Assembly (NCBI RefSeq): GCF_022179445.1
Contig: NZ_BPQU01000019.1
Span: 34,401 to 98,400 of the forward strand
DNA length: 64,000 nt
Source: Methylobacterium mesophilicum
GTDB taxonomy: Bacteria; Pseudomonadota; Alphaproteobacteria; Rhizobiales; Beijerinckiaceae
Direction: 5' to 3'
Shown here piece after piece: positions 46,081 through 54,889 of the stretch (position 1 is the stretch's first letter; each line of letters starts with the position of its first letter). The notes beneath the pieces were generated by a model. That model did no database searches. It saw only the letters and a list, made by a program, of their open reading frames with translations, and had not been told where the DNA came from. Made by a program: the position numbers and the translations under genes.

Positions 46081-46539
46081 TCAGGCCGCGACGATCCGCA
46101 CCTGCGCGAACCCCTCCTCCACCGTCGGCGGCTCGAACAGGTTGGCGACCGAGCGGATCGTCGCCTCCGAGACGATCGTGTCGGCGCGCCGCCTCCGGTT
46201 CCGATAGAGGGCGACGTCGAGCGGGACGCGGATCCAGACGGCCTCCACGGGGACGCCGTGACGGCGCGCGATGGCGATGATCGGCGCCCGGTGCCGCACG
46301 CCCGGGAGAGCCGCGTCGACATAGACGCGGCCGGCGTCGCGATCCTGCGCGGCGATCCAGGTCGACTTGCCCGCGCCCTGCAAGCCGCAGACGATCACCA
46401 GCCGGTCGATGCCGCCACCCACCAGCGACCGCTCGAGCGCCGCGTAGGCCAGTCGCCACGCCTCGGCGTTGCGCTCCGGCGTCCAGACGCGGCCGGATCC
46501 GGTTTCGAGGAACCGGTCCGGATCGATCACGAGCGTCAT
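46081..46539 (-). CDS. P-loop kinase / zeta-toxin-like small NTPase
   Basis: 152 residues. Walker A is GLQGAGKST (52-60), preceded by a beta strand RLVIVC. Downstream VYVDAALPGVRHRAPIIAIA and VEAVWIRVPLDVALYRNRRR fit small-molecule or polynucleotide kinases of the AAA_33/zeta-toxin type, with the Arg-rich lid. The nucleotide-binding fold is clear; the substrate is unknown. It begins 9 bases beyond the stop of the TPR gene upstream on the same strand, so the two are probably co-transcribed. No antitoxin-like partner is adjacent. Confidence 0.72.
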   Translation of the reverse strand: MTLVIDPDRFLETGSGRVWTPERNAEAWRLAYAALERSLVGGGIDRLVIVCGLQGAGKSTWIAAQDRDAGRVYVDAALPGVRHRAPIIAIARRHGVPVEAVWIRVPLDVALYRNRRRRADTIVSEATIRSVANLFEPPTVEEGFAQVRIVAA

Positions 46540-46547
46540 CGCGGCCG

Positions 46548-49500
46548 TCAGCCCGGCGGCGCGCCGGGGGCCTCGGCGCTGCTCTGGCGCTCGCCCGCGA
46601 TCGCACCGCGTTCGGGCAGAGCGGTCTCGGGATAGCGCTTGCGGTACTCGGCCAGGAAGGCCGACAGGGTGTCGGCCTTGGTGGCGCGGGCCGCGATGGC
46701 GCGGAATTCCGGGGTCTTGGTCGGGTTGGTGCCCGTGAGCAGCGCGAAGGTGCGGGCGTCGGGGCTCTCGGCCATCGCCTCGGAGAACTTCGCCTTCAGG
46801 CGCTCGAGCCCGATCGCCTCGCCCGCGAGGTCGTACGCGATGGCGGCCCGCACCGCGTCGGCCCGGGCCTGCGCGTCGAGGGGCCGGCCGGCGCGCCAGG
46901 CGTCGCCGAGCAGCGATTCGTGCGATTCGCCGGCCTCGCGCCAGCGGCGGGCGCCCCAGTAGATGTCGGCCCGCAGCCGCTCGATATCCGGGCCGCTCTC
47001 GTCCTCGATCGTCTCCAGGGCCAGGTCGGTGCGGGTCAGGTCCGAGAGGGCGCGGGCGCGGACCAGGGCGCGGGCGCGCTTCAGCTCGCCGGGCAGCTCG
47101 GGCAGGTTGGTCGCGTCGAGCACCTGCAGCGCCCGCATCGGCTTGTCGTCCATCAGCCGGATCGTCGCGAGCCGGGCCGCCACCGCGGAGCGGGCCGGGC
47201 CAGTGAGCCGGTTGTCGATCTGGTACTGGAGCAGGTCGGCGGCCGAATCCAGGAGGTCGAGCCCGACCAGGCGGTCGGCCAGCCGGCGCACCACCTCGTC
47301 CCCGCGCCGCCCGATGGGCGCCAGCTCGCGGAAATCGAAGTAGAGCGCCACGGCCTCGATCCCGGTGAGCCGGTCGCCCTTGTCGGTGAGATAGAGGTTC
47401 TCGAAGGCGGTGCGCACCTCGCGGGAAAGCGCCTGCGTGGCCGTGTCGTTCGGCGCGATAGCGTTCGCCCGGCGCAGGGCCGCGAACGCGTCGCGCCAGC
47501 GGCCGGCGTCGAGGTAGAGCCGCGCCAATCCGACCGCAATGCCGGTCTCGGTTGGGCCGCCGTGCCAGGTCAGCGCCAGCCGTTCCAGGCGGTCGATCGC
47601 GGCATCCGGCTCGATCTTGCCGGCGGCGCGGGCGACCAGCGTGCCGCGCAGCTGCGCCTCGGCCGCCACCGGCCGCTGGCCGACTTGCTCCAAGCGGGCA
47701 TACGCATCGAGCGCCGCGTCGGCCTGACCGGTCGCCTCCGAGACGCGGGCGCGGACCAGGGCGAGCCGATCGCGGATCCAGGGCGGCAGGTGGGCCGCGT
47801 CCTCCGCCCGGGCGGCGGCGGTCTCGGCGTCGCCGTTCTCGATCGCCGCCTCCGCGGCCTGGACCCGGATCTGCTGGGCGAGGTCCGTGGGGTAGCCATC
47901 GGCCACCGGCAGCGCGTTGGGGAAGCCGGTCTCGGCCGCCTTCCAGTCGCCGAGACCGGCCGACGCCATCGCGCGCCACAGGGCGGCCTCCGGGTCGCTC
48001 GCGAGTCGCGGCCCCGACAGGGCCTTCAGGGCCTCGGCGTAGCGGCCGCTGCGCACGAGTGCCAGGCCGCGCAGGATCGCGACGTCGCGCTGGGTGGCGA
48101 GCAGCGGATCCTCGGCGGCGGCCGCCTCCAGGGCTGCGAGGCCTTCGAGATCGAAGCCGTTGGCGATGTTGGCGCGGGCGAGCGCGAGGCGCGCCGGGCC
48201 GCGCTCGGCCGGGGGCACCATCGCGGCGGTGCCGGCCAAGGTCCGGAGGGTCTCGCGCACGTTCCCGATCCGCGCCTGCTCCCAGGGCTCCCGCGCGACC
48301 GCGAGGGTGCCGGCTTCGGCCAGGGCGGGATCGGGCTTGCGCGCGGCCGTGGAGGCGGCGAGGCCGCCCTCCCGGCCGATCGTGACCGCGTCGAGCTGGG
48401 GCCGCACCGCGAGGTCGTCGGCGCTCGCCAGCACCGCGATGCCGTGCCGGCTCGGCAGGATCTCGAAATCCACGAAGCGGCGGCTCTTCGGATTGCCGAT
48501 CGCGCGCTGCGCCGCCGAGGCGACCACCGCGATGCGCTCGCCGTCGAGGTCGAGCCACGTGGCCGATCCGGGCCTGGGCAGCGCCAGGGATACGGTGATC
48601 CGACCCGACGGATCCGGCTTCCGGACCGGATCGAGCGTGTCGCTCGGGCTCAGCGTGTCGCCGGCCGACAGCTCCCAGGCGGATCCGGTTCCTGTCGTGA
48701 CGGCGGCCAGATCGACCAGCCGGCCCGGCGGCACCCTGAAGCGCAGGACCGTGACCGGTCCGGTCCGGGTCGGCGCGCCCACGGGTGCGAGGCCCTGGTT
48801 GCCCGCCGGGACGGTGACGGGCTCGGCGGTCTCGAACACCAGCGTGGCGACGCCGCCGCGCTCGAACAGCGCGGCGGGCGGCAAGGCCTGGAACGGGAAG
48901 ACCAGGCCGGAACCGGCCTTGCGAGTCGGGGGCGCCTCGGGGGCGGCGTCCGGGACGGGCGGAGCCTCGGCCTTTCGGGTGGGCTGAGGGGCCGGCACGA
49001 CGGGTTTGGCGGCGCCGGCATCGGCCGGCCCCGGCACCTCGGCCGCCTTCGATTCCGGCGCCTTGAGAGGCGTGCGGATCACGACATCGATCGTGTAGGC
49101 CCCATCTTCCCGCTCCGTCGTGACGGTGTAGCCCTCGGCGGGAGTCAGCAGGATGCTGGCCGAACTTTCGTCCGACTCGGTGGCGAGCTTGGCGATGCCC
49201 GGCCGCGGGCGGCCCCGGGCCTCGGTCGAATCGATCGTCCAGGATCCGGCGACGCGCAGGCGCGTCGTCGCCCCCTCGGCGCTCACGGTCGCCACCGCCT
49301 CGTCGGGCAGGCGCAGCGACAGGCGCGTCAGGGTCGGTAGCCGGGCAAGCTCCAGCGCAAGGGGCTTACGCGCCGGCGGAAGCGTGCGCGCCTTCAGGGC
49401 TTCCTCGGCCACGCGGGCCCGGCGGGCGAGCTCGGCCACCACCTCGGGGGGCAGCGGCGGCGGCAGGCCCGACCAACCCTCCGGCAGGAGATCGACGAAG

Positions 49501-49892
49501 ACGCGCTCGCCGGCCAGCTGGACGTTGGTTTGGTACGGCCGCTGCAAGGCGACCCGCAGGCCCGAGCCGTCGGGGTCGCGCCGGACCATGGACACGAAGG
49601 CCGGCATGTCTTCGGCGAGATGCTCGGGGCCGGGGGTTACCCGCTCGCCGTAGCCGAGCAGCAGGATCCCGCCGGCGAGCTTCGCCTTGACGGTGACCGG
49701 CTTATCGAAGGTGAGCACGATCCGGCCGTAGCCGCCGGGCCCGCTGCCGGCCTCGCTGCCCTTGGCACCGATCAGCCGCGCGGCGAGCGCCGGGTCGATC
49801 GCCGCCAGGAGCGCGAGCACCGGCAGCGACACGCGCAGCAGCCGCGTGCCGAGATATCCGCAGATCCCGGATCGCCTGCCCTCCGAGCCCAT
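46548..49892 (-). CDS. Large secreted TPR-repeat protein
   Basis: 1114 residues from ATG 49892. A signal peptide (LPVLALLAAIDPALA) is followed by an AMIN-like beta domain (YGRIVLTFDKPVTVKAKLAG ... QRPYQTNVQLAGERVFVDLL) and then proline/alanine-rich linkers (about 295-345). From about 560 on, TPR-like helical repeats dominate (GFDLEGLAALEAAAAEDPLL, SGRYAEALKALSGPRLAS, ALWRAMASAGLGDWKAAETG). Probably periplasmic. No experimental relative comes to mind; similar large TPR proteins near flagellar genes in Methylobacterium are unnamed. A CtrA-like box lies about 85-100 bases upstream. A motility or envelope role is inferred. Confidence 0.75.
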   Translation of the reverse strand: MGSEGRRSGICGYLGTRLLRVSLPVLALLAAIDPALAARLIGAKGSEAGSGPGGYGRIVLTFDKPVTVKAKLAGGILLLGYGERVTPGPEHLAEDMPAFVSMVRRDPDGSGLRVALQRPYQTNVQLAGERVFVDLLPEGWSGLPPPLPPEVVAELARRARVAEEALKARTLPPARKPLALELARLPTLTRLSLRLPDEAVATVSAEGATTRLRVAGSWTIDSTEARGRPRPGIAKLATESDESSASILLTPAEGYTVTTEREDGAYTIDVVIRTPLKAPESKAAEVPGPADAGAAKPVVPAPQPTRKAEAPPVPDAAPEAPPTRKAGSGLVFPFQALPPAALFERGGVATLVFETAEPVTVPAGNQGLAPVGAPTRTGPVTVLRFRVPPGRLVDLAAVTTGTGSAWELSAGDTLSPSDTLDPVRKPDPSGRITVSLALPRPGSATWLDLDGERIAVVASAAQRAIGNPKSRRFVDFEILPSRHGIAVLASADDLAVRPQLDAVTIGREGGLAASTAARKPDPALAEAGTLAVAREPWEQARIGNVRETLRTLAGTAAMVPPAERGPARLALARANIANGFDLEGLAALEAAAAEDPLLATQRDVAILRGLALVRSGRYAEALKALSGPRLASDPEAALWRAMASAGLGDWKAAETGFPNALPVADGYPTDLAQQIRVQAAEAAIENGDAETAAARAEDAAHLPPWIRDRLALVRARVSEATGQADAALDAYARLEQVGQRPVAAEAQLRGTLVARAAGKIEPDAAIDRLERLALTWHGGPTETGIAVGLARLYLDAGRWRDAFAALRRANAIAPNDTATQALSREVRTAFENLYLTDKGDRLTGIEAVALYFDFRELAPIGRRGDEVVRRLADRLVGLDLLDSAADLLQYQIDNRLTGPARSAVAARLATIRLMDDKPMRALQVLDATNLPELPGELKRARALVRARALSDLTRTDLALETIEDESGPDIERLRADIYWGARRWREAGESHESLLGDAWRAGRPLDAQARADAVRAAIAYDLAGEAIGLERLKAKFSEAMAESPDARTFALLTGTNPTKTPEFRAIAARATKADTLSAFLAEYRKRYPETALPERGAIAGERQSSAEAPGAPPG

Positions 49893-49977
49893 CGCCCCGC
49901 CGATCCGATCCCGGGCGCGACCCGATTGGGGCCGCGACGCCGGGCGCCACACTGGGACCCACCCTGCGGCACGGCGG

Positions 49978-49994
49978 CTAACGCTGGCTTAACC
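49978..49994 (-). promoter_or_regulatory. CtrA-like box upstream of the TPR protein gene
   Basis: On the minus strand GGTTAA-GCCAGCG-TTAG: TTAA and TTAG with exact 7-base spacing. It lies about 85 bases before the ATG at 49892. Third match to the motif in 17 kb. Confidence 0.55.
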
Positions 49995-50031
49995 GTAAGC
50001 CGGGGATTGGCCGGATCCGGTCCGCCCGATG

Positions 50032-50712
50032 TCAGCCGCCGAGGGCCACGGCGCGGTCGAGGGCCTGCGGGAAGCCTTCGAGGGGCACCGTGATGGTGGC
50101 GGGCTCGCTGCCGCTCGATTTCTGGCCGGTCACGAACAGCTTCTTGGCGTTGCGCATGCCGTCGAGCGCCAGGGTCGGGAAGCTGATCGGCACGAGACAG
50201 CCGTCGCTCACGCACATGCTGTAGGGTGCGCCCTTGCCGAGGGCTTGCTCGTCGAGCTTGAAGCTCACGCCGGCCTCGATCGACAGGCCGAACGGCATCA
50301 GCACGATGCCTTCCGAGCGGCCGTCGCTCGGAGATTGCAGCTCCAAGCCGAACTTGCGCCGGCCGGTCTGCGAATCACCCTGGGATTGCGCGACGATGCA
50401 GGTGACCTTCTCGCTCGGGCGCGTGCAGGTCATCGTCCAGTCGCCGTAGCTCTCGCTGACGGTGCTGGCGCCGGTGGGCCAGGTCGCGTGCGCTGCGGCA
50501 GGCGCGGCCGCGGCAGCAGGCGCGGCGGCAGGCTTGGCCGCCGGCTTGGAAGCGGGCGGTTTCGGCTTGGGTTTAGGCTTGGCCTTCGCCGGCGCGTCGG
50601 CAGCGGCGGGTGCCTCGGGCTCGGCATCCTGGGCCCGCGGCGACGCGAACGGGACGGCAAGCAGCAGCGTCGCGGTCAGACTGAAGCGAACGACCGCTCG
50701 AAACGTCGACAT
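50032..50712 (-). CDS. Invasion-associated locus B (IalB) family protein
   Basis: 226 residues. A signal peptide (FSLTATLLLAVPFASPRAQD) is followed by a lysine/proline/alanine-rich linker (about 30-75, 'KAKPKPKPKPPASKPAAKP') and an IalB domain: YGDWTMTCTRPSEKVTCIVA, GIVLMPFGLSIEAGVSF and YSMCVSDGCLVPISF with the paired cysteines of the family. These are periplasmic proteins widespread in Rhizobiales; the name derives from Bartonella and does not imply pathogenesis. ATG 50712 is used because GGGGGA precedes it at a fair distance. Confidence 0.9.
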   Translation of the reverse strand: MSTFRAVVRFSLTATLLLAVPFASPRAQDAEPEAPAAADAPAKAKPKPKPKPPASKPAAKPAAAPAAAAAPAAAHATWPTGASTVSESYGDWTMTCTRPSEKVTCIVAQSQGDSQTGRRKFGLELQSPSDGRSEGIVLMPFGLSIEAGVSFKLDEQALGKGAPYSMCVSDGCLVPISFPTLALDGMRNAKKLFVTGQKSSGSEPATITVPLEGFPQALDRAVALGG

Positions 50713-50813
50713 GGAATCACGATCCCCCAGGGCCATTGACGGCAAAGCCGCCTAACGTCCCAATCGGGGCGAGGCAATCACCCGGCGACGCAGGTCCGTG
50801 CTGTCGCCACGTC

Positions 50814-50990
50814 TCAGAGCGGGTTCGGTCCGCCCGCGGCCTCGGCGAGGGCGCAGCGGCGCGCGAAGGCGGCCTCGGCTCCAGTGCGGACGGCGCGGGC
50901 CAGGGAGAAGACGAGGGTGAGGATGCCGGGATCGCGGTCGGCGGTCTCGGCGACCGGGCCGGGAATGCGGGTGGCGATGAAAGCGAGCAT
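50814..50990 (-). CDS. Small protein of unknown function
   Basis: 58 residues: MLAFIATRIPGPVAETADRD then GILTLVFSLARAVRTGAEAA and FARRCALAEAAGGPNPL. GGAG lies six bases before the ATG at 50990. The amphipathic pattern with a short hydrophobic stretch suggests a small membrane-associated peptide. I do not recognise a family. The ribosome site and normal codon use support a real gene. Confidence 0.5.
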   Translation of the reverse strand: MLAFIATRIPGPVAETADRDPGILTLVFSLARAVRTGAEAAFARRCALAEAAGGPNPL

Positions 50991-51364
50991 GACGACTCCG
51001 AAGATCAGGATCCCGGACGTTTCCTCGGCCTCGATTGATTGATCTTGTCGGGAGGCCTTTGCTGCAACGCAATATGAGCCATGCGACCGCCGCCTGCCAC
51101 ACGCCTTCGCGCGCAGGCCACATGCACTGCGAACATGATGCCGACCCGGCGCCGTCAAGAGCGCTTTAACCGTCCATGGTGCAGCGCAGTTGACCGTCGT
51201 CGGGCGAACGGCCATTGAGCGGCCTTCTCGACGATGGGATTCGGCGAACGCGCCGGCGCAGGCCGCGCGGCGCGTGCCTGTCGCCCCACTGTCACACGCG
51301 CGCCATAACCCGCTCGCGAGCCGAACAGCGGACCTCAGGCGTCCGCCAGACAAGGACCTTCCGC
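50991..51364. other. Gene-free divergent region before homospermidine synthase
   Basis: About 370 bases between the small protein and the homospermidine synthase gene. Slightly AT-richer near 51020-51070 (tcgattgattgatcttgtc). Probably carries both promoters. A ribosome site (AAGGA) sits just before 51365. Confidence 0.45.
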
Positions 51365-52810
51365 ATGACCGACCAGCCGTCCCGTCACCCGATCCATGGC
51401 CGCATCAGCGGCCCCATCGTGATGATCGGCTTCGGCTCGATCGGCCGGGGCACCCTGCCCCTCATCGAGCGGCACTTCGAATACGACCGCGCCCGCTTCA
51501 CCGTGATCGACCCGGTCGACACCCACCGGGCGCTCGCCGAGAAGCACGGCCTGCGCTTCGAGAAGGTGGCGCTGACGCGGGAGAACCTGCGCGACGTCCT
51601 CACCCCCCTGCTGACCGAGGGCGGCGGCCAGGGCTTCTGCGTGAACCTGTCGGTCGACACCTCGTCGCGGGCCATCATGGAGCTGTGCCGCGAACTCGGC
51701 GCCCTCTACATCGACACGGTGGCCGAGCCCTGGCCGGGCTTCTACTTCGACAAGGACCGCAGCCAGGGCGACCGCACCAACTACGCCCTGCGCCAGGACA
51801 TCCTCGACGCCCGCACCCAGAAGCCGGGCGGCACCACGGCGGTCTCCTGCTGCGGCGCCAATCCCGGGATGGTCTCCTGGTTCGTCAAGCAGGCGCTCCT
51901 GAACATCGCCAAGGATACCGGCGTCACCACGCCCGAGCCCAAGTCCCGCGCCGACTGGGCCGCCCTGATGAAGACCCTGGGCGTGAAGGGCGTGCACATC
52001 GCCGAGCGCGACACCCAGCGCGCCAAGAACCCGAAGCCCCGGGGCGTGTTCGTCAACACCTGGTCGGTCGAGGGCTTCGTCTCGGAGGGCAACCAGCCGG
52101 CCGAGCTCGGCTGGGGCACGCACGAGACCTGGATGCCCGCCAACGCGCGCGAGCAGGAGAAGGGCTCGCGCTGCGCGATCTACCTGCTGCAGCCGGGCGC
52201 CGACACGCGGGTGCGGAGCTGGGTCCCCACCGCCGGCTCGCAGTTCGGCTTCCTGGTGACCCACAACGAGGCGATCTCGATCGCCGACTACTACACGGTG
52301 CGCGAGGGCGACAAGCCGGTCTTCCGCCCCACCTGCCACTACGCCTACCACCCGGCCGACGACGCCGTGCTCTCGCTCCACGAGATGTTCGGCAAGGCCG
52401 CCAAGGTTCAGGACGAGCAGCACATCCTCGACGAGACCGAGATCGTCGACGGCATCGACGAGCTGGGCGTGCTGGTCTACGGCCACGCCAAGAACGCCTA
52501 CTGGTACGGCTCGCAGCTCTCCATCGAGGAGACCCGTCGGATCGCCCCCTACCAGAACGCCACCGGCCTGCAGGTGACCTCGGCGGTGCTCGCCGGCATG
52601 GTCTGGGCCCTGGAGAACCCGGAGGCCGGCATCGTCGAGGCCGACGAGATGGATTTCCGCCGCTGCCTGGAGGTCCAGACCCCGTATCTTGGCCCGGTCG
52701 TGGGCGTCTACACCGACTGGACCCCGCTCACCGACCGCCCGGGCCTGTTCCCGGAGGACATCGACACCAGCGATCCCTGGCAGTTCCGCAACGTGCTGGT
52801 GCACGGCTGA
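51365..52810 (+). CDS. hss: Homospermidine synthase
   Basis: NAD-dependent enzyme that makes sym-homospermidine from putrescine, the characteristic polyamine of many Rhizobiales. 481 residues, the normal length. Rossmann motif MIGFGSIGRGTLP (20-32). Conserved parts include NLSVDTSSRAIMELC, LYIDTVAEPWPGFYFD, SCCGANPGMVSWFVKQALL, NTWSVEGFVSEGNQPAELGW and SQFGFLVTHNEAISIADYYT. ATG 51365 follows AAGGACC. It stands alone between two repeat-bearing or promoter gaps. Confidence 0.96.
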   Translation: MTDQPSRHPIHGRISGPIVMIGFGSIGRGTLPLIERHFEYDRARFTVIDPVDTHRALAEKHGLRFEKVALTRENLRDVLTPLLTEGGGQGFCVNLSVDTSSRAIMELCRELGALYIDTVAEPWPGFYFDKDRSQGDRTNYALRQDILDARTQKPGGTTAVSCCGANPGMVSWFVKQALLNIAKDTGVTTPEPKSRADWAALMKTLGVKGVHIAERDTQRAKNPKPRGVFVNTWSVEGFVSEGNQPAELGWGTHETWMPANAREQEKGSRCAIYLLQPGADTRVRSWVPTAGSQFGFLVTHNEAISIADYYTVREGDKPVFRPTCHYAYHPADDAVLSLHEMFGKAAKVQDEQHILDETEIVDGIDELGVLVYGHAKNAYWYGSQLSIEETRRIAPYQNATGLQVTSAVLAGMVWALENPEAGIVEADEMDFRRCLEVQTPYLGPVVGVYTDWTPLTDRPGLFPEDIDTSDPWQFRNVLVHG

Positions 52811-52859
52811 CGAGCGCCGGGCCGCGGTCACGTCACCACTGACGGAAGATCGGGGGGAT

Positions 52860-52972
52860 CACGACGTGCGTCCCCCTCCCCCCTCAGCGGGGGAGGGAGA
52901 CGCGCCTGGGTTCGGCGCTGGCCTAAATCCGGCAGCGCTATGTGAACATCGTACCCCGTACAGGACAGCGCC
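52860..52972. repeat. Dispersed repeat after homospermidine synthase
   Basis: CCCCTCAGCGGGGGAGGGAGACGCGC-type palindrome at about 52873-52905 runs into TGGGTTCGGCGCTGGCCTAA and CGCTATGTGAACATCGTACC (to about 52965). Read in reverse it matches the element at 14651-14700 (TCACACATCGCTGCCGGAT ... GCGCGTCTCCCTCC). Lies between two convergent genes. Confidence 0.7.
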
Positions 52973-52976
52973 CCGG

Positions 52977-53864
52977 CTACTCGGCCTGGCGGCGGGTGAC
53001 CAGGGTGCGGTTCGGCTCGACCTCGTTCGGGTCCTGCTGGTAGAGCGGTACGATCACCCGCAGCCAGCCGCGGGTCTCGCGTCCGCGGTAGTTGCGCTGG
53101 GCCACGTCGCGGGTCAGGTAGGCCTGCAGGTTCACCGGCCCGAAATTGTACCCGACCAGGCCGCCAACCGCGATCTGCCCCTGCGGCCGGTAGCTGGACA
53201 CGCTGGTGGGCAGGTCGCTCGATCCGAACGCGACGGCTCCGACCTGCCACTTGCCGAACCTCTTCGCCGCGGTCAGGTCGAGGTTCAGGTAGTCCGGATA
53301 GAGGGCGCCGAAGGCCGAGCGCGTCTCGAGGAAGATCCCGTGGAGCAGGTTCGCCGTCAGGTTCCAATCCTGGCCGGTGTAGCTGATCGCGAATCGATGG
53401 GTCAGCGACGCGGACTGGGTCAGGAAGCGCGTCTCGATCGGCAGGTAACCGCCGAAGAAGTAGCTGACGCCGACATCGTGGCCGAGATCCCAGGCGAGCT
53501 GGGCCGCCAGCAGCGGCTGGCCGATGCCGCTCTGGTAGGGCGCGCCCTGGAGGGTGGCGGCCACCACCGGCTGGGTGACGAAGAACTGCAGGCGCCCGCC
53601 CGCGATGTCCCACGGCGTCGCCCACGCGAAGGTCGGCAGGTTGACGTTCGTCGCGGTGTCGCCCGGCCGCGCGCTGCGAGTACCGAAGCTCGAAAGATTC
53701 ACGAAGTACAATCCTACGGGGAGCTGCGCACCCACCGGCAGGCCGATCGTCTGCCCGGGCTGAGCCGCGGAAGCAGCGTATGCGGGTGCCGCCGCCCCCA
53801 CGCTGTAGACGGCAAGTGCAGCCGACGCGATCCCGCGTAATCCCAGGCCAAATCCGGTCATCAT
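52977..53864 (-). CDS. Outer-membrane channel-like protein (phenol/MetA-pathway transporter type)
   Basis: 295 residues. Signal peptide (LAVYSVGAAAPAYA) then a mature part rich in alternating hydrophobic strands: LPVGLYFVNLSSFGTRSA, LAWDLGHDVGVSYFFGGYLP, LNLDLTAAKRFGKWQVGAVA and QIAVGGLVGYNFGPVNLQAY. This fits the PF13557-like outer-membrane channels found in aromatic-degradation loci. There is no degradation gene nearby, so the substrate is unknown. ATG 53864 or 53861; GGGG lies just upstream. Confidence 0.78.
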   Translation of the reverse strand: MMTGFGLGLRGIASAALAVYSVGAAAPAYAASAAQPGQTIGLPVGAQLPVGLYFVNLSSFGTRSARPGDTATNVNLPTFAWATPWDIAGGRLQFFVTQPVVAATLQGAPYQSGIGQPLLAAQLAWDLGHDVGVSYFFGGYLPIETRFLTQSASLTHRFAISYTGQDWNLTANLLHGIFLETRSAFGALYPDYLNLDLTAAKRFGKWQVGAVAFGSSDLPTSVSSYRPQGQIAVGGLVGYNFGPVNLQAYLTRDVAQRNYRGRETRGWLRVIVPLYQQDPNEVEPNRTLVTRRQAE

Positions 53865-54035
53865 AACCCCGGTTCAGAGCCCCGGAACGCGGGGCTGATC
53901 AGGGTAGGACGATCCGTCGAACCGCCTGCATCCCGGCTCTACGGCCAAGCCGTGCGGAACGACACGCACTCGACATGCGCGGCCTCTTGGCCGGGACTAA
54001 ATCGGCCGCACCCGTTTTCGGCCATCGCGGTCGCG

Positions 54036-54881
54036 CTATTCGACCGTCACGCTGAAATCCGCCCGATAGCCCTGGCCCTCGACCGGGTTGGAGACCCAGC
54101 GGCAGCGGCCGATCCGCAGGTCATGGCCCGCGTGGAAATGGCCCGAGATCCACGCTTCCGGCCGCGCGGCATCAGGGAGGTCGTCCAGCGCGGTGCTGGC
54201 GTAGAAGGCCGGCACCCACCAGGGCACGCCGGGCTGGTCCCGGTACCGGTCCGCCGCCAGGGGGCTGGCCGGATGGTGGGTGACCACCACGGTCGGGCCA
54301 TCGTGCGGTCGGGCGAGCGCGGCGTGCAGCGCCTCCCGCTCCCGGACATGCGCCGCCATGGCGTCGGCGGGCTGCCAGGCGGCACCGTCGGCCTTGCGGA
54401 TCGATCCGAGATATTCCCGGGAGCCCGTCACCGGATCGGTCATGCGCGCGGCCGCGAAGGCGATCGGATCGTCCGGGCGCCCGGGCGCGTCCGCGGCGAG
54501 CCAGCGGCCGGCGAGGCGCCAGTCGCTCCACAGGGTCGTGCCGACGAAGCGCACGCCGTCGATCACGCAGGCCTCGGCGCCCTGGAGCAGGTGGATGCGG
54601 GCGCCGAGGGCGTTCACCCGGGCGACCTCCGCCTCCAGAGCGGCCAGGAGTTCCGGCGCGGTGCGCGGGTCGCCGGTGGGCGCGTAGCGCTCATGGTTGC
54701 CCGGCACCAGGACGATCGGCCTGCCCTGCGCCAGGTGGATCAGAGCCGCCAGCCCCCGCTCGGGATGCCCCTCGTAGAGGTCCCCCGGGCAGGCGAGCAG
54801 GTCGAACGGCGCCTCGGGCAGCGCGATCAGGTCGAGCCGCCGCCGCTCCAGATGGAGATCGGAGATGGGGAAGATGCGCAT
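54036..54881 (-). CDS. Calcineurin-like metallophosphoesterase
   Basis: 281 residues. Metal-binding motifs in order: ISDLHLE (6-12), CPGDLYEG, VLVPGNHERY, VVVTHHPAS (about 193-201) and ISGHFHAGHD, the full set for a dinuclear metallophosphoesterase. No signal peptide, so cytoplasmic. Probable phosphodiesterase or nucleotide pyrophosphatase; substrate unknown. The downstream 8 bases separate it from the CDF gene on the same strand, with which it is probably co-transcribed. Confidence 0.9.
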   Translation of the reverse strand: MRIFPISDLHLERRRLDLIALPEAPFDLLACPGDLYEGHPERGLAALIHLAQGRPIVLVPGNHERYAPTGDPRTAPELLAALEAEVARVNALGARIHLLQGAEACVIDGVRFVGTTLWSDWRLAGRWLAADAPGRPDDPIAFAAARMTDPVTGSREYLGSIRKADGAAWQPADAMAAHVREREALHAALARPHDGPTVVVTHHPASPLAADRYRDQPGVPWWVPAFYASTALDDLPDAARPEAWISGHFHAGHDLRIGRCRWVSNPVEGQGYRADFSVTVE

Positions 54882-54889
54882 GGAGATGC

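Noticed and set aside
46081..46539. The P-loop kinase considered as a zeta toxin of a toxin-antitoxin pair
   Set aside because: No small epsilon-like antitoxin gene is adjacent, and the gene follows a large TPR gene rather than standing in a two-gene unit.
46920..49340. An 806-codon plus-strand frame opposite the TPR protein gene
   Set aside because: Complement of well-behaved TPR repeats; the amino acid content is typical of an antisense frame.
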